From NCBI GenBank assembly GCA_963755195.1, contig CAVWIZ010000002.1:682001-746000 (forward strand): a stretch of DNA of 64,000 nucleotides, written 5' to 3'. Positions 9,616-17,968 of the stretch are shown in pieces (within the stretch, counting starts at the first letter, position 1; the number at the start of each line of letters is the position of its first letter). The translations under genes were made by a program, and so were the position numbers. The notes below the pieces were generated by a model. The model searched no databases. It saw only the letters and a program-made list of their open reading frames with translations, and was not told the DNA's origin. The DNA is from CAVQJU01 sp963755195. Lineage in GTDB: Bacteria; Acidobacteriota; Vicinamibacteria; Vicinamibacterales; CAVVIG01.

Positions 9616-11910
9616 TCACGGCGGGGAGCCGATCACCCGCATCTCGGGAATGAACCACGGGGCCGGCTCGTGGGTTTTCTCGAGGCGCAACCTGATGAAC
9701 CGGGCGGCCTCGGACCGAAGGGGCACGTTGATCCAGAGGTCGCGCGGTTGCTCGAGCGCCCCGCGAGCGGCCAGGCCGGCGGTCGAACCGGCAAAGGCGG
9801 TGTTCCAGGCGTTCGCATCGACGGATGTGGTGACCGTCAAGAAACGGGGGTAGGGGTACACGGGCAGTGACGTGAATACCGCCAGACGCACCGCGCACAC
9901 GCGGGCGGGGCTGCCGAGATCGACGAGCAGCGTGTCGCCCGCGGGCTGCGCCTCCTTCGTCATCCACCAGGTGCTGGCGTCATGGTCGCTAAAAACAGTC
10001 GCGTCCATCCGGCCGCGCGCGTCGCGAGCCTCGGCGATACGAAGCTCCGAACCCTGACATGCGGGCTCATGTGGAGACAATCCGATCTCGAAAATCGCCC
10101 ACCGATCATCGACTGAGACGACGGTGGCACGCGAGACGGTTCTGACCAGTGCTTCGGAGCGTCCGCTCGAATCGGCCTGCTTGTCGACGACGACGAGCAA
10201 GGGCTCGGACTCCGTCAGCAGGTCAAAGACCGATGAATCGTTTTCCTTGAATGCGAGCTGCAGTGGCGTGTAGTGCGGCGGATAGTATCCACTGGCGCCA
10301 TTCACCGTCGAATGTCCGTGCAGCGTCGTCCGATACATCGCCAGAAACTCCCCGGCGCCTTCGCCGAACGGTAGTTCCAGGACGGATCCGAAATGGCGAT
10401 CCCGCGGAACCGGCCACGTCTCACCGGGTGACGGCAACTCGAGATGGCCGACCCACCCGTCCGCGATGATTCCGGCCATGGCCAGAATCAGGACGGCGCG
10501 ACGCCGGCGTTCGTCGAGCTTCAGGCGGTTGAATGCCAGTGCGCCGGCGACCGAGAGGGCCAGTATGGCGGGCATCGCAAAGCGCGCCGGGGCGCGCACC
10601 TCGTCGGCGAAGAGCGGCAGGTACATCAGCCACGCATACGGCGGTTTGTAGAGAATCGTCCTGCCGAGAAACGTGGGCTCCGGACCGAAGCTGCACAGGA
10701 AGAGGAGGCCCGCGGCCACGAGGTAAAACGCCAGCGTCGAACGCCCGCGCCACGCGGCCCGTGCCCACGGCCGCAGGGCCAGGCTGCAGACGAGTGCGGC
10801 AAACGCAACGGAGATCGGCTTGAACGGAACCGTGGCCTGAACCGACAGCCCGGCCACGCTGAGTTTCCACGGACCGATGACTTCGGCGGCCACGGCAATC
10901 GCCGCATACACAACAGCCACGAGCAGGAGCAGCGTCGACGTCAGGCGCCAGCGGTTGTCCGTCGGCACGTGGCGCCACAGGGCAGTCGCGAGTCCGATCG
11001 CTGCCAGCACGGCGATCGTCAAGCCCGGAAAAATCTGCCGCTCGGGACCCGGGTTGAGTGCGGCCGTCCAGCGCCACAGAGGGAGGAGGGCGGATGCGGT
11101 CACGAGCGAGGTGACGTCCGCGCTGAATACCGTGACCTCGTAGAATCCCCGCGAGAATCCGTAGTGCTGATGGATGCGCCAGTAGCCGATCGCGAGCGGA
11201 CTGAGGAGAGCGGCGGCGCACGCGCAGCCGGCCGCGATCGCGACGGCCGTACGCCACTCGCGCAGGCGCACGAACCACAGCACCCACAAGGTCAGCAAGA
11301 CCGAGAAGAACAGCATGTAGTAGCTGGCACATAACGCCTGGATGAAGAGCGCCGCGGCGAAGGCTCCTATCCATTTCATGCGACGCTCGCGGACGAAGAT
11401 GTGCAGCGCGGCCAGAGCCGCGGGCATGCCAAACGCAGCGAGGAGTTCGAGGTGCGGCAGGTGCGCCACGCGAAAGGGGTTGAAGCCGTACGCCAGACCG
11501 CACAAAACTGCGGCGTCGTGACGCTTTGTCAGGGTGTACGCCAGAACGTGGCCGGCGAGGGCACAGAGGGGAAACGTGGCGAGAAACGCGATGTTCGCGG
11601 CCGCGATCGGACCACAGCCAAGCCATTGCAGAGGGGTGGCGAGCAGGCTCACCCCCAGCCGGTGATCCGAGAACGCGACCATGCCCGTCGCTGGGAAAAA
11701 CGCGAACCCGTTCCACCAGCGCTCGGTCAGCGGCAGCACGTGCGCGTTCCACCACAGAAGCGACGTGCTCAGGAGCGGATCGCCCAGATCGTGCGGGACC
11801 GCCGAATTCACGTGCAGAACGAGGGGAAACGTCACGGCGAGCGCCAGAGCCGCATAGAACAGGGCCGCAAGTGCGAACGGCCTGGCCTGCTCTCCAGGAT
11901 TGTCAGTCAT
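9616..11910 (-). CDS. Polytopic membrane protein, possible GT-C glycosyltransferase, with discoidin-like C-terminus
   Basis: The protein has 764 residues. The first 510 or so contain at least ten hydrophobic helices. An early extracytoplasmic loop, VPHDLGDPLL near residues 38-47, resembles the acidic catalytic loop of GT-C (Dol-P-sugar or PMT-like) transferases. A soluble region follows. The last 140 residues resemble an F5/8 type C (discoidin) fold: SDHDASTWWM..., then LVDLGSPARVCAVRLAVF..., then FIRLRLEK near the end. That fold usually binds carbohydrate. I infer a cell-surface sugar transferase or exporter, not a proven one. It lies 12 nt downstream of the two dehydrogenase genes on the same strand. 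Confidence 0.6.
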   Translation of the reverse strand: MTDNPGEQARPFALAALFYAALALAVTFPLVLHVNSAVPHDLGDPLLSTSLLWWNAHVLPLTERWWNGFAFFPATGMVAFSDHRLGVSLLATPLQWLGCGPIAAANIAFLATFPLCALAGHVLAYTLTKRHDAAVLCGLAYGFNPFRVAHLPHLELLAAFGMPAALAALHIFVRERRMKWIGAFAAALFIQALCASYYMLFFSVLLTLWVLWFVRLREWRTAVAIAAGCACAAALLSPLAIGYWRIHQHYGFSRGFYEVTVFSADVTSLVTASALLPLWRWTAALNPGPERQIFPGLTIAVLAAIGLATALWRHVPTDNRWRLTSTLLLLVAVVYAAIAVAAEVIGPWKLSVAGLSVQATVPFKPISVAFAALVCSLALRPWARAAWRGRSTLAFYLVAAGLLFLCSFGPEPTFLGRTILYKPPYAWLMYLPLFADEVRAPARFAMPAILALSVAGALAFNRLKLDERRRRAVLILAMAGIIADGWVGHLELPSPGETWPVPRDRHFGSVLELPFGEGAGEFLAMYRTTLHGHSTVNGASGYYPPHYTPLQLAFKENDSSVFDLLTESEPLLVVVDKQADSSGRSEALVRTVSRATVVSVDDRWAIFEIGLSPHEPACQGSELRIAEARDARGRMDATVFSDHDASTWWMTKEAQPAGDTLLVDLGSPARVCAVRLAVFTSLPVYPYPRFLTVTTSVDANAWNTAFAGSTAGLAARGALEQPRDLWINVPLRSEAARFIRLRLEKTHEPAPWFIPEMRVIGSPP

Positions 11911-11922
11911 GCGAGCGGCGCG

Positions 11923-12807
11923 TCACATATCAATGCCGCAAGCGCGTCCCTGCTCGCGGGCGAGCACCGCCTGGTCCCTGTCGCCATCGCCGTGCGCCAC
12001 GGCGCCCAGCAAGCGATCGCGGTACACGTTGAGGCTCGGCATGGGAACCCGGGCGATGTCGGCCGCCGCCACAATCAGGTTCGCATCCTTGAGGCCGACC
12101 GTGACGGGCGATCCGACCCGGTCGTACGTTTCATCGACCATCGTCTTTCCGTAGCCCTTGTAGGCCGGCCCCGAAAAGAGGCCCTCCGTCATCACCTCGT
12201 AGAACACTGACGGCGCGACGTCGTACCTGCGGACCAGCGAAAACCCTTCCGCCATCGCGACCATGGCGCAGCCGAGGAGCATATTGTTGGCGAGCTTGAT
12301 GGCGGTTGCCGCGTCCGGCGTCTCTCCCGCGTGGAAGGTGCGGCGGCCCATCAACTGGAAGAGCGGCTCGCACGCGCGTACCGCTTCGGCAGGCCCGGCG
12401 GTGACGATACCGAGTTGCCCGGCGGCGGCCAGATCAGGCCGCCCCAGGACGGGAGCGGCGACCAGAACCTGATTCGCCGCGGCGTGCGCCGCGGCGAGCG
12501 TCCGGATCGCCGCCACGCCATATGTGCCCATGGCGACGTGGATGGCGCCCGCGGGCAGCGAGTCGCACAAGCCGCCGCGCTCGGTGGCGATTGCCGTGAC
12601 CGCGGCGTCCTCCACGAGCATGGTGACGACAACCTCGCGGCCCTGGCACAGTTCGGCGACCGAGGTGGCGACTTTCGCGCCGGCGGCGGCGAGTTCATCC
12701 GCTTGCGCGCGCACCACGTCGTACACCACGAGATCGTGCCCGCCGCCGAGAATGCGGTGCGCCATACCCCGGCCCATCCGGCCCAGACCGATGAAGCCAA
12801 CCTTCAT
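11923..12807 (-). CDS. NAD(P)-dependent beta-hydroxyacid dehydrogenase (HIBADH family), copy 2
   Basis: The protein starts MKVGFIGLGRMG, the Rossmann NAD(P)-binding motif of the 3-hydroxyisobutyrate / 6-phosphogluconate dehydrogenase family. The catalytic lysine is in AIKLANN near residue 170. The substrate-loop equivalent VAMGTYGV replaces the family's usual DxST, so the substrate is uncertain; a glyoxylate or succinic-semialdehyde reductase-like role is possible. It is a clear paralogue of the next gene upstream, with the same length and the same ending LAREQGRACGLD/GIDM. I use the ATG at 12807, which follows the upstream stop by one base; a TTG at 12816 would overlap that gene. Confidence 0.85.
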   Translation of the reverse strand: MKVGFIGLGRMGRGMAHRILGGGHDLVVYDVVRAQADELAAAGAKVATSVAELCQGREVVVTMLVEDAAVTAIATERGGLCDSLPAGAIHVAMGTYGVAAIRTLAAAHAAANQVLVAAPVLGRPDLAAAGQLGIVTAGPAEAVRACEPLFQLMGRRTFHAGETPDAATAIKLANNMLLGCAMVAMAEGFSLVRRYDVAPSVFYEVMTEGLFSGPAYKGYGKTMVDETYDRVGSPVTVGLKDANLIVAAADIARVPMPSLNVYRDRLLGAVAHGDGDRDQAVLAREQGRACGIDM

Positions 12808-12808
12808 C

Positions 12809-13690
12809 TCAGTCAAGCCCGCACGCGCGCCCCTGCTCGCGCGCCAGCACCGACCAGTCCTTGTCGCTGTCGCCGTGCGCGATCGCGCCGATCAGGCGGT
12901 CGCGAACGACGCTGCCGCTCGGCAGCGGCACCTTGGCGAGCTCGGCCGCCGCCAACGCGAGCTTGACGTCTTTCAAGCCGAGCACGACCGTGAATCCCGG
13001 CTTGTCGAATGTCTGATCGACCATCAGCTTGCCGTACACCTTGTAGGCCGGCGCCGAGAAGAGGCCCTCGGTGATGACGTCATAGAAGACCTGCGGCTGG
13101 ACGCCGTACTTACGCACGAGCGAGAAGCCTTCGGCCATCGCCTCGATGGCGCAGGCGAGCACGAAGTTGTTGGCCAGTTTGATGGCGATGGCCGCTTCGG
13201 GTTTGGCGCCCGCTTCGGCGGTTTTTCGTCCCATCACCTGGAACAGCGGCTCGCACTGTTTGACGGCGTCGGGCGGACCGCCGGCGACGATCACGAGCTG
13301 CCCGGCGGCGGCGGCATCGGGGCGGCCGAGCACGGGCGCCGCCACGAGCGTTTGACCGGCCTCGGCGTGCGAGGCGGCCAGCGCCTGAATCGTCGAAGCG
13401 CTATGTGTGCCCATCGCGACGTGGACGGCGCCCTTCGCCATCGATTGACGGATGCCGCTCGCCCCGAGCGTGACATCGCTCAACGCACTATCGTCGGCCA
13501 CCATCGTGATGACCACCTCGCGGGCCTTGCAGGCGTCGGCGACTGTCGCGGCGATCTTCGCCCCGGCTTTCTCGAGATCCGCCGCCTTCCCCACCGTGCG
13601 GTTGAAGACGAGCAGGTCGTGGCCGCCGCCCAGGAGCCGCTGTCCCATGCCTTGGCCCATGCGGCCCAGACCGATCAAACCCACTTTCAT
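12809..13690 (-). CDS. NAD(P)-dependent beta-hydroxyacid dehydrogenase (HIBADH family), copy 1
   Basis: The protein has 293 residues and starts MKVGLIGLGRMG, with the catalytic lysine in AIKLANN. It aligns end to end with the downstream copy, including VAMGTHSAS at the substrate loop and ITEGLFSAPAYKVYG. GGAGG six nt before the ATG at 13690 fixes the start; the frame could open twelve bases earlier but without a ribosome site. Two tandem paralogues from one duplication suggest oligomeric or substrate-diverged enzymes. It is probably the first gene of a three-gene unit with copy 2 and the membrane protein. Confidence 0.87.
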   Translation of the reverse strand: MKVGLIGLGRMGQGMGQRLLGGGHDLLVFNRTVGKAADLEKAGAKIAATVADACKAREVVITMVADDSALSDVTLGASGIRQSMAKGAVHVAMGTHSASTIQALAASHAEAGQTLVAAPVLGRPDAAAAGQLVIVAGGPPDAVKQCEPLFQVMGRKTAEAGAKPEAAIAIKLANNFVLACAIEAMAEGFSLVRKYGVQPQVFYDVITEGLFSAPAYKVYGKLMVDQTFDKPGFTVVLGLKDVKLALAAAELAKVPLPSGSVVRDRLIGAIAHGDSDKDWSVLAREQGRACGLD

Positions 13691-13704
13691 GAACGCCTCC
13701 AATA

Positions 13705-13748
13705 GTCGATGGCCGTCAGCCTGCCGGTCGATGGCCGTCAGCCTCCAG
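13705..13748. repeat. Two tandem copies of a 22-bp unit upstream of the dehydrogenases
   Basis: The units are 13705-13726 and 13727-13748. They share GTCGATGGCCGTCAGCCT and differ only in their last four bases. They sit immediately upstream of the ribosome binding site of the copy 1 dehydrogenase, in its untranslated leader or promoter. The 167 bases after the array (13749-13915) hold the two divergent promoters but no gene that I can see. Confidence 0.85.
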
Positions 13749-13915
13749 TTGTGAGCCCGCTAATCATACGATCCCCTCTTCTTTGAGCAGTCGCCCATCC
13801 CGGCGCGCGTAAACAAAACGCTTCCGTCGTAGGTAGTTACAGGTGGTTCGCTGAAACGTTTGTCCGGGCGCCAGAGGCTCCAAAAGGCCGCCGGATAGGG
13901 TATCCTTTTATCTAG

Positions 13916-16492
13916 ATGAATAGACTGATAGTTACTGGCTTCATTGGACTTACGTGTGCCGTGGTGCTGTCGGCCCAGACGCCCGCCACGTCGCCGCCGA
14001 AGCCGCGCGCCGCAGCTCCCGCGGGGTCTGCGAAGACCGCCGCCACGGCAGCTCCGAAGACGGAGGCGGCCACGGCGTCCGCGCCGTTGACCGCTGCCGC
14101 GGAACGCGACCTCTTGAACCGGTACTGCGTCAGCTGCCACAGCGAGCGTGCGAAATCCGCGGGGATGGATTCCTCGCGAAAACTGACCCTCGATACCATC
14201 GATCTGGCGAACGTTCACGAGCACGCGGAGAAGCTGGAATTGGTGGTGCGGAAGCTCCGTGCGGGCATGATGCCGCCGGCCGGAGCCCGCCGCCCCGAGC
14301 TGGCGGTTTACAAGTCGATGACCTCCTGGCTCGAGAACGAGCTCGACCGGACGGCAGTGCCCCACACGCCGCCGCCCGGACTGCATCGATTGAACCGAAC
14401 CGAGTACGCCAACGCCATCCGCGATCTGCTCGACCTCGATATCGACCCGGGCAAGTTCCTGCCGAGCGACGACTCGACGCACGGCTTCGACAACATCGCA
14501 GGCACGCTGGGGATTTCGTCCACGCTCGTCGAGGCGTACGTGTCGGCGGCGGGCAAGATCAGCCGTCTGGCGATCGGCGAAGCGGCCACGCCGACACTGG
14601 TCGTGTATCGCACGCCCGAAGACACGTCGCAGGACTATCACATCGAAGGGCTGCCGTTTGGTACGCGTGGCGGGATGCTGATTCCGCATGTGTTCCCGTC
14701 CGACGGCGAGTACACCATCACCGTCACGCCGATATTTGGCGACAACATGTCGCCGACCGGTTTCGGGTCGGTGCCGTGCGAAAAGATCGAATTCCTGCTC
14801 GACGGCGAGCGGCTGCACATCATGGACTGGCAGGGAGGCGGCCGGGCCCCCGTCGCCAACTGCGGCGGACGTCTGAGTGCGCCGCCGCCGCGAGGCGGAC
14901 AGGCCGGTCCTGAAGCCTTCTTCGGCGGCCGTGGCGGCACGCCCATGCGGGTCCGTTTCAAGACCACCGCGGGGTCGCACGCCGTCGGCGTCACGTTCCC
15001 ACAGACGAATTTCGCCCCGATTCTCGATCTCGATCAGCATTTCGTCCGCGACACCGTGCAGACGGGGCCGACGCCGGGGTTCACCTATTTCCCCCATGTG
15101 GGGACCGTGCGGATTGAAGGGCCCTACAACGCCGCGCCGGCCAAGGACTCGCCAAGCCGCCGGAGGATCTTTACGTGCCGCCCTTCGACGGCGGCCGTCG
15201 AAGCCGCGTGCGCGCGGACGATCATCACCAAGCTGATCACGCGCGCGTATCGTCGTCCGGCCTCGGCCGCCGACGTCGACATGCTGATGACGTTCTACGA
15301 AGCCGGCCGAGGCGAGGCGGGTTTCGACCAGGGCGTCGGAGCGGCGCTGGCGCGGGTGCTCGCGTCGCCGAAGTTCATCTATCGGATCGAGGCCGAGCCG
15401 GCAAACGCGAAGCTGCATCAGCCCTATCGCATTTCGGACCTGGATTTGGCGTCGCGCCTGTCGTTTTTCCTCTGGAGCAGCGGCCCCGACGAGCCGCTGA
15501 TCAAGCTTGCCAGCCAGGGGTTGCTCAAGGATCCGATTGTGCTCGAGCGGCAGGTCCGCCGCATGCTCAAGGATCGCCGCGCTCAAGCGCTGGCGGTCAA
15601 CTTCGCCGGGCAGTGGCTGAACCTTCGCGGACTTCAGAGCTCGGGTCCGCTGCCGATGCTCTATCCCGACTTCGACGACCCGCTGCGGCAGGCCATGCGC
15701 CGCGAAGTGGAGCTGCTGTTCGACAACATCGTTCGCGAGGATCACAGCGTGGTCGATCTGCTGAACGCGAACTACACGTTCGTCAACGAGCGGCTGGCGA
15801 AACACTACGGCATCCCGGGCATCTACGGCAGCCAGTTCCGGCGCGTGACGCTCGGCCCGGACATGGAGATGCGCTGGGGGCTTCTGGGCAAGGGCGCCTT
15901 CTTGACGACCACGGCGAAGCCGGAGCGGACCTCTCCGGTGACGCGCGGCAAGTGGATCATGGGCAATATCCTCGGGATGAGCCCGCCGAATCCGCCGCCC
16001 GATGTGCCGCCGCTTCCGGCGAGGGCCGCCGATGCGGCGGGCAACGCACACGAACCGACCATGCGCCAGAGGATGCTCGACCATCGCGTGCGAACCGACT
16101 GCGTGCAGTGTCACAGCCTGATGGATCCGATCGGGTTCGCGCTCGAGAACTTCGACGGCATCGCGCTGTGGCGCGCGAGCGACGCAGGGCAGCCGATCGA
16201 TGCCGGATCGCAGGTGTACGACGGCACGAAAATCGACGGCCCGGCCGGGCTGCGCACGTGGCTGCTTGGCTACTCCGACCAGTTCGTCGCGGTCGTGGCC
16301 GAAAAGCTCCTGACATACGCCCTCGGCCGTGGCGTCGAGTACGAGGACATGCCGCTCGTTCGTTCGATTTCGCGCGACGCCGCAAAGGGCGAGAATCGTT
16401 TCTCCTCGCTCGTGCTCAGCGTCGTCAAGAGCCAGCCGTTCCAGATGAACATGAAGGTTCAGGACGCACCGATCTCAACTGGGGGCAACTAG
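13916..16492 (+). CDS. Secreted c-type cytochrome with DUF1587/1595/1592/1588/1585 domains (cassette A)
   Basis: The protein has 858 residues. A signal peptide (about 1-20) is followed by a Pro/Ala-rich linker. A heme site CVSCH is at 71-75 and a second one, DCVQCH, near 728. The order of conserved blocks matches the planctomycete/acidobacterial family: DUF1587 with HRLNRTEYANAIRDLL, DUF1595 and DUF1592 with a long beta-rich central region and SFFLWSSGPDE, DUF1588 with FVNERLAKHYGIPG and RTSPVTRGKWI, and DUF1585 at the C-terminus. Function is unproven; they are thought to be extracytoplasmic redox proteins paired with DUF1552 proteins. The DUF1552 gene follows after one base. A possible -10 TATCCT lies about 20 nt upstream. 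Confidence 0.9.
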   Translation: MNRLIVTGFIGLTCAVVLSAQTPATSPPKPRAAAPAGSAKTAATAAPKTEAATASAPLTAAAERDLLNRYCVSCHSERAKSAGMDSSRKLTLDTIDLANVHEHAEKLELVVRKLRAGMMPPAGARRPELAVYKSMTSWLENELDRTAVPHTPPPGLHRLNRTEYANAIRDLLDLDIDPGKFLPSDDSTHGFDNIAGTLGISSTLVEAYVSAAGKISRLAIGEAATPTLVVYRTPEDTSQDYHIEGLPFGTRGGMLIPHVFPSDGEYTITVTPIFGDNMSPTGFGSVPCEKIEFLLDGERLHIMDWQGGGRAPVANCGGRLSAPPPRGGQAGPEAFFGGRGGTPMRVRFKTTAGSHAVGVTFPQTNFAPILDLDQHFVRDTVQTGPTPGFTYFPHVGTVRIEGPYNAAPAKDSPSRRRIFTCRPSTAAVEAACARTIITKLITRAYRRPASAADVDMLMTFYEAGRGEAGFDQGVGAALARVLASPKFIYRIEAEPANAKLHQPYRISDLDLASRLSFFLWSSGPDEPLIKLASQGLLKDPIVLERQVRRMLKDRRAQALAVNFAGQWLNLRGLQSSGPLPMLYPDFDDPLRQAMRREVELLFDNIVREDHSVVDLLNANYTFVNERLAKHYGIPGIYGSQFRRVTLGPDMEMRWGLLGKGAFLTTTAKPERTSPVTRGKWIMGNILGMSPPNPPPDVPPLPARAADAAGNAHEPTMRQRMLDHRVRTDCVQCHSLMDPIGFALENFDGIALWRASDAGQPIDAGSQVYDGTKIDGPAGLRTWLLGYSDQFVAVVAEKLLTYALGRGVEYEDMPLVRSISRDAAKGENRFSSLVLSVVKSQPFQMNMKVQDAPISTGGN

Positions 16493-16493
16493 G

Positions 16494-17894
16494 ATGTTCA
16501 TCACGAAGAGACACATTCGACGTCGAACGTTCCTGCGCGGCGCCGGTGTGACCCTGGCCCTGCCGCTGCTCGAGTCGATGATCCCGGCCGCGACCGCCCT
16601 GGCGCAGACGGCGGCCGTGCCGAAGAGCCGCTTCATGGGAGTCTTCTTCCCCCACGGGATGGCGCCGGGCTACTGGGTGCCCGAGCAGGAGGGCGCGCTT
16701 CCCGAGAAGCTCCCGCACATTCTGGAGTCGCTCAAGGGCGTCAAGGATCAGACCGTGGTCCTGAGCGGCCTCTGGTCGAAGTCCGCGGAGCCGCCGGAGG
16801 GGACCACGGGCTCCGACCATTGGGTGGCCGCGGCGTTTCTCACCGGCATCAAACCCAGAAAGACCGCCGGCTCCGACGCGACCGTCGGCAGCCCGACGAT
16901 CGACCAGACGATCGCCCGCAAGATCGGGCAGGAAACGCTCCTGCCGTCGCTGCAGCTCGCCGTTGAAGATCCGAACTCGAGCTCGAGCAACTGCGGCGAA
17001 GGATACAGCTGCTCCTATACGAATTCCATTTCGTGGATCGACCTGCCGACTCCGGCGAACGAGCCGATGGAGTTGACGAGCCCGCTGCCGATGGAGCTCA
17101 ACCCGCAGGTGGTGTTCGAGCGCCTGTTCGGGAGCGGAGCGACGCCGGAGGTCAGGGCTGCGCGCATGCAGCAGAACCGCAGCATTCTCGATTCGGTGCT
17201 GAATGAGCTGGCCGGCTTGAGAAAAGAGCTTGGCGCCGGCGATCGCCGCACCGTCAGCCAGTACACCGACGAAATCCGCGAGATCGAACGGCGCATTCAG
17301 CTCGCGGCGAAGGCGTCGAGTCAGGTGCCGACGATCGACCTGCCGCCGGGCGTGCCCGAACAGTTCGACGAACACGTGAAGCTGCAGTTCGATCTGGCGG
17401 CGCTCGCGTTCCAGGCGGACATCACCCGCGTGGCGACCTTGCTCGGCGCCCGCGACCTGACGAGCCGCAGCTACCCGTTCCCCAAGAGCGAGCTGTTCCC
17501 GAACGGCGGCGTGAGCGTCGGGTTTCATGGGGGATCGCATCACCAGGACGATCCCGCGCAGATCAGGCGATATGCGGATCTCAATCGGTACCATGTGTCG
17601 ACGCTGGCGTATTTCGCCCAGAAGCTGCGGTCGATTCCGGACGGCGACGGCACGCTGCTCGATCACTCGCTGGTGTTGTACGGCACGAACATGGGCAACT
17701 CGAATCAGCACCAGCACTACGACGTACCTCATATCCTGGTGGGCGGCGCCAACGGCCAGCTCAAAGGCAATCGCCATTTGCAGTACGAGCGAAAGACCGT
17801 GACCACCGGCAACCTGCTGTTGAACGTGCTGGACATGTACGGCATCCATCAGGAAAAGCAGGGCGACAGCACGGGCCGGCTGGCCAAGCTCTGA
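16494..17894 (+). CDS. DUF1552 protein with Tat signal (cassette A)
   Basis: The protein has 466 residues. The N-terminus RRRTFLRGAGVTLALPLLES is a twin-arginine signal, so the protein is exported folded and probably carries a cofactor or metal. The body is the DUF1552 fold: FFPHGMAPGYW, then SDHWVAAAFLTG, and a late DGTLLDHSLVLYGTNMGN that resembles the metal-binding end of sulfatase/alkaline-phosphatase-like domains (DUF1501 relatives). It is 1 bp after the cytochrome gene, so it is co-transcribed. A close paralogue lies at 48825-50150. Confidence 0.9.
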   Translation: MFITKRHIRRRTFLRGAGVTLALPLLESMIPAATALAQTAAVPKSRFMGVFFPHGMAPGYWVPEQEGALPEKLPHILESLKGVKDQTVVLSGLWSKSAEPPEGTTGSDHWVAAAFLTGIKPRKTAGSDATVGSPTIDQTIARKIGQETLLPSLQLAVEDPNSSSSNCGEGYSCSYTNSISWIDLPTPANEPMELTSPLPMELNPQVVFERLFGSGATPEVRAARMQQNRSILDSVLNELAGLRKELGAGDRRTVSQYTDEIREIERRIQLAAKASSQVPTIDLPPGVPEQFDEHVKLQFDLAALAFQADITRVATLLGARDLTSRSYPFPKSELFPNGGVSVGFHGGSHHQDDPAQIRRYADLNRYHVSTLAYFAQKLRSIPDGDGTLLDHSLVLYGTNMGNSNQHQHYDVPHILVGGANGQLKGNRHLQYERKTVTTGNLLLNVLDMYGIHQEKQGDSTGRLAKL

Positions 17895-17902
17895 CGAAAG
17901 GT

Positions 17903-17955
17903 CAAAACGTAAAACGTAGAACGCAAAACGCAGAACGCAGAACGTAGAACGCAGA
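17903..17955. repeat. Tandem array of a 7-nt repeat (AAAACGT/AGAACGC)
   Basis: About eight heptamers (AAAACGT twice, then AGAACGC, AAAACGC, AGAACGC, AGAACGT, AGAACGC) fill the gap between the DUF1552 and ankyrin genes, which run in the same direction. It is the third of four loci with this unit and the only one between co-directional genes. The array ends 13 nt before the next ATG, so it forms most of the leader if the genes are co-transcribed. Confidence 0.9.
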
Positions 17956-17968
17956 AGAGAACCTCACG

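Noticed and set aside
13760..16114. A minus-strand open frame of 784 codons.
   Set aside because: It is antisense to the cassette A cytochrome and has no domain, signal or ribosome site.
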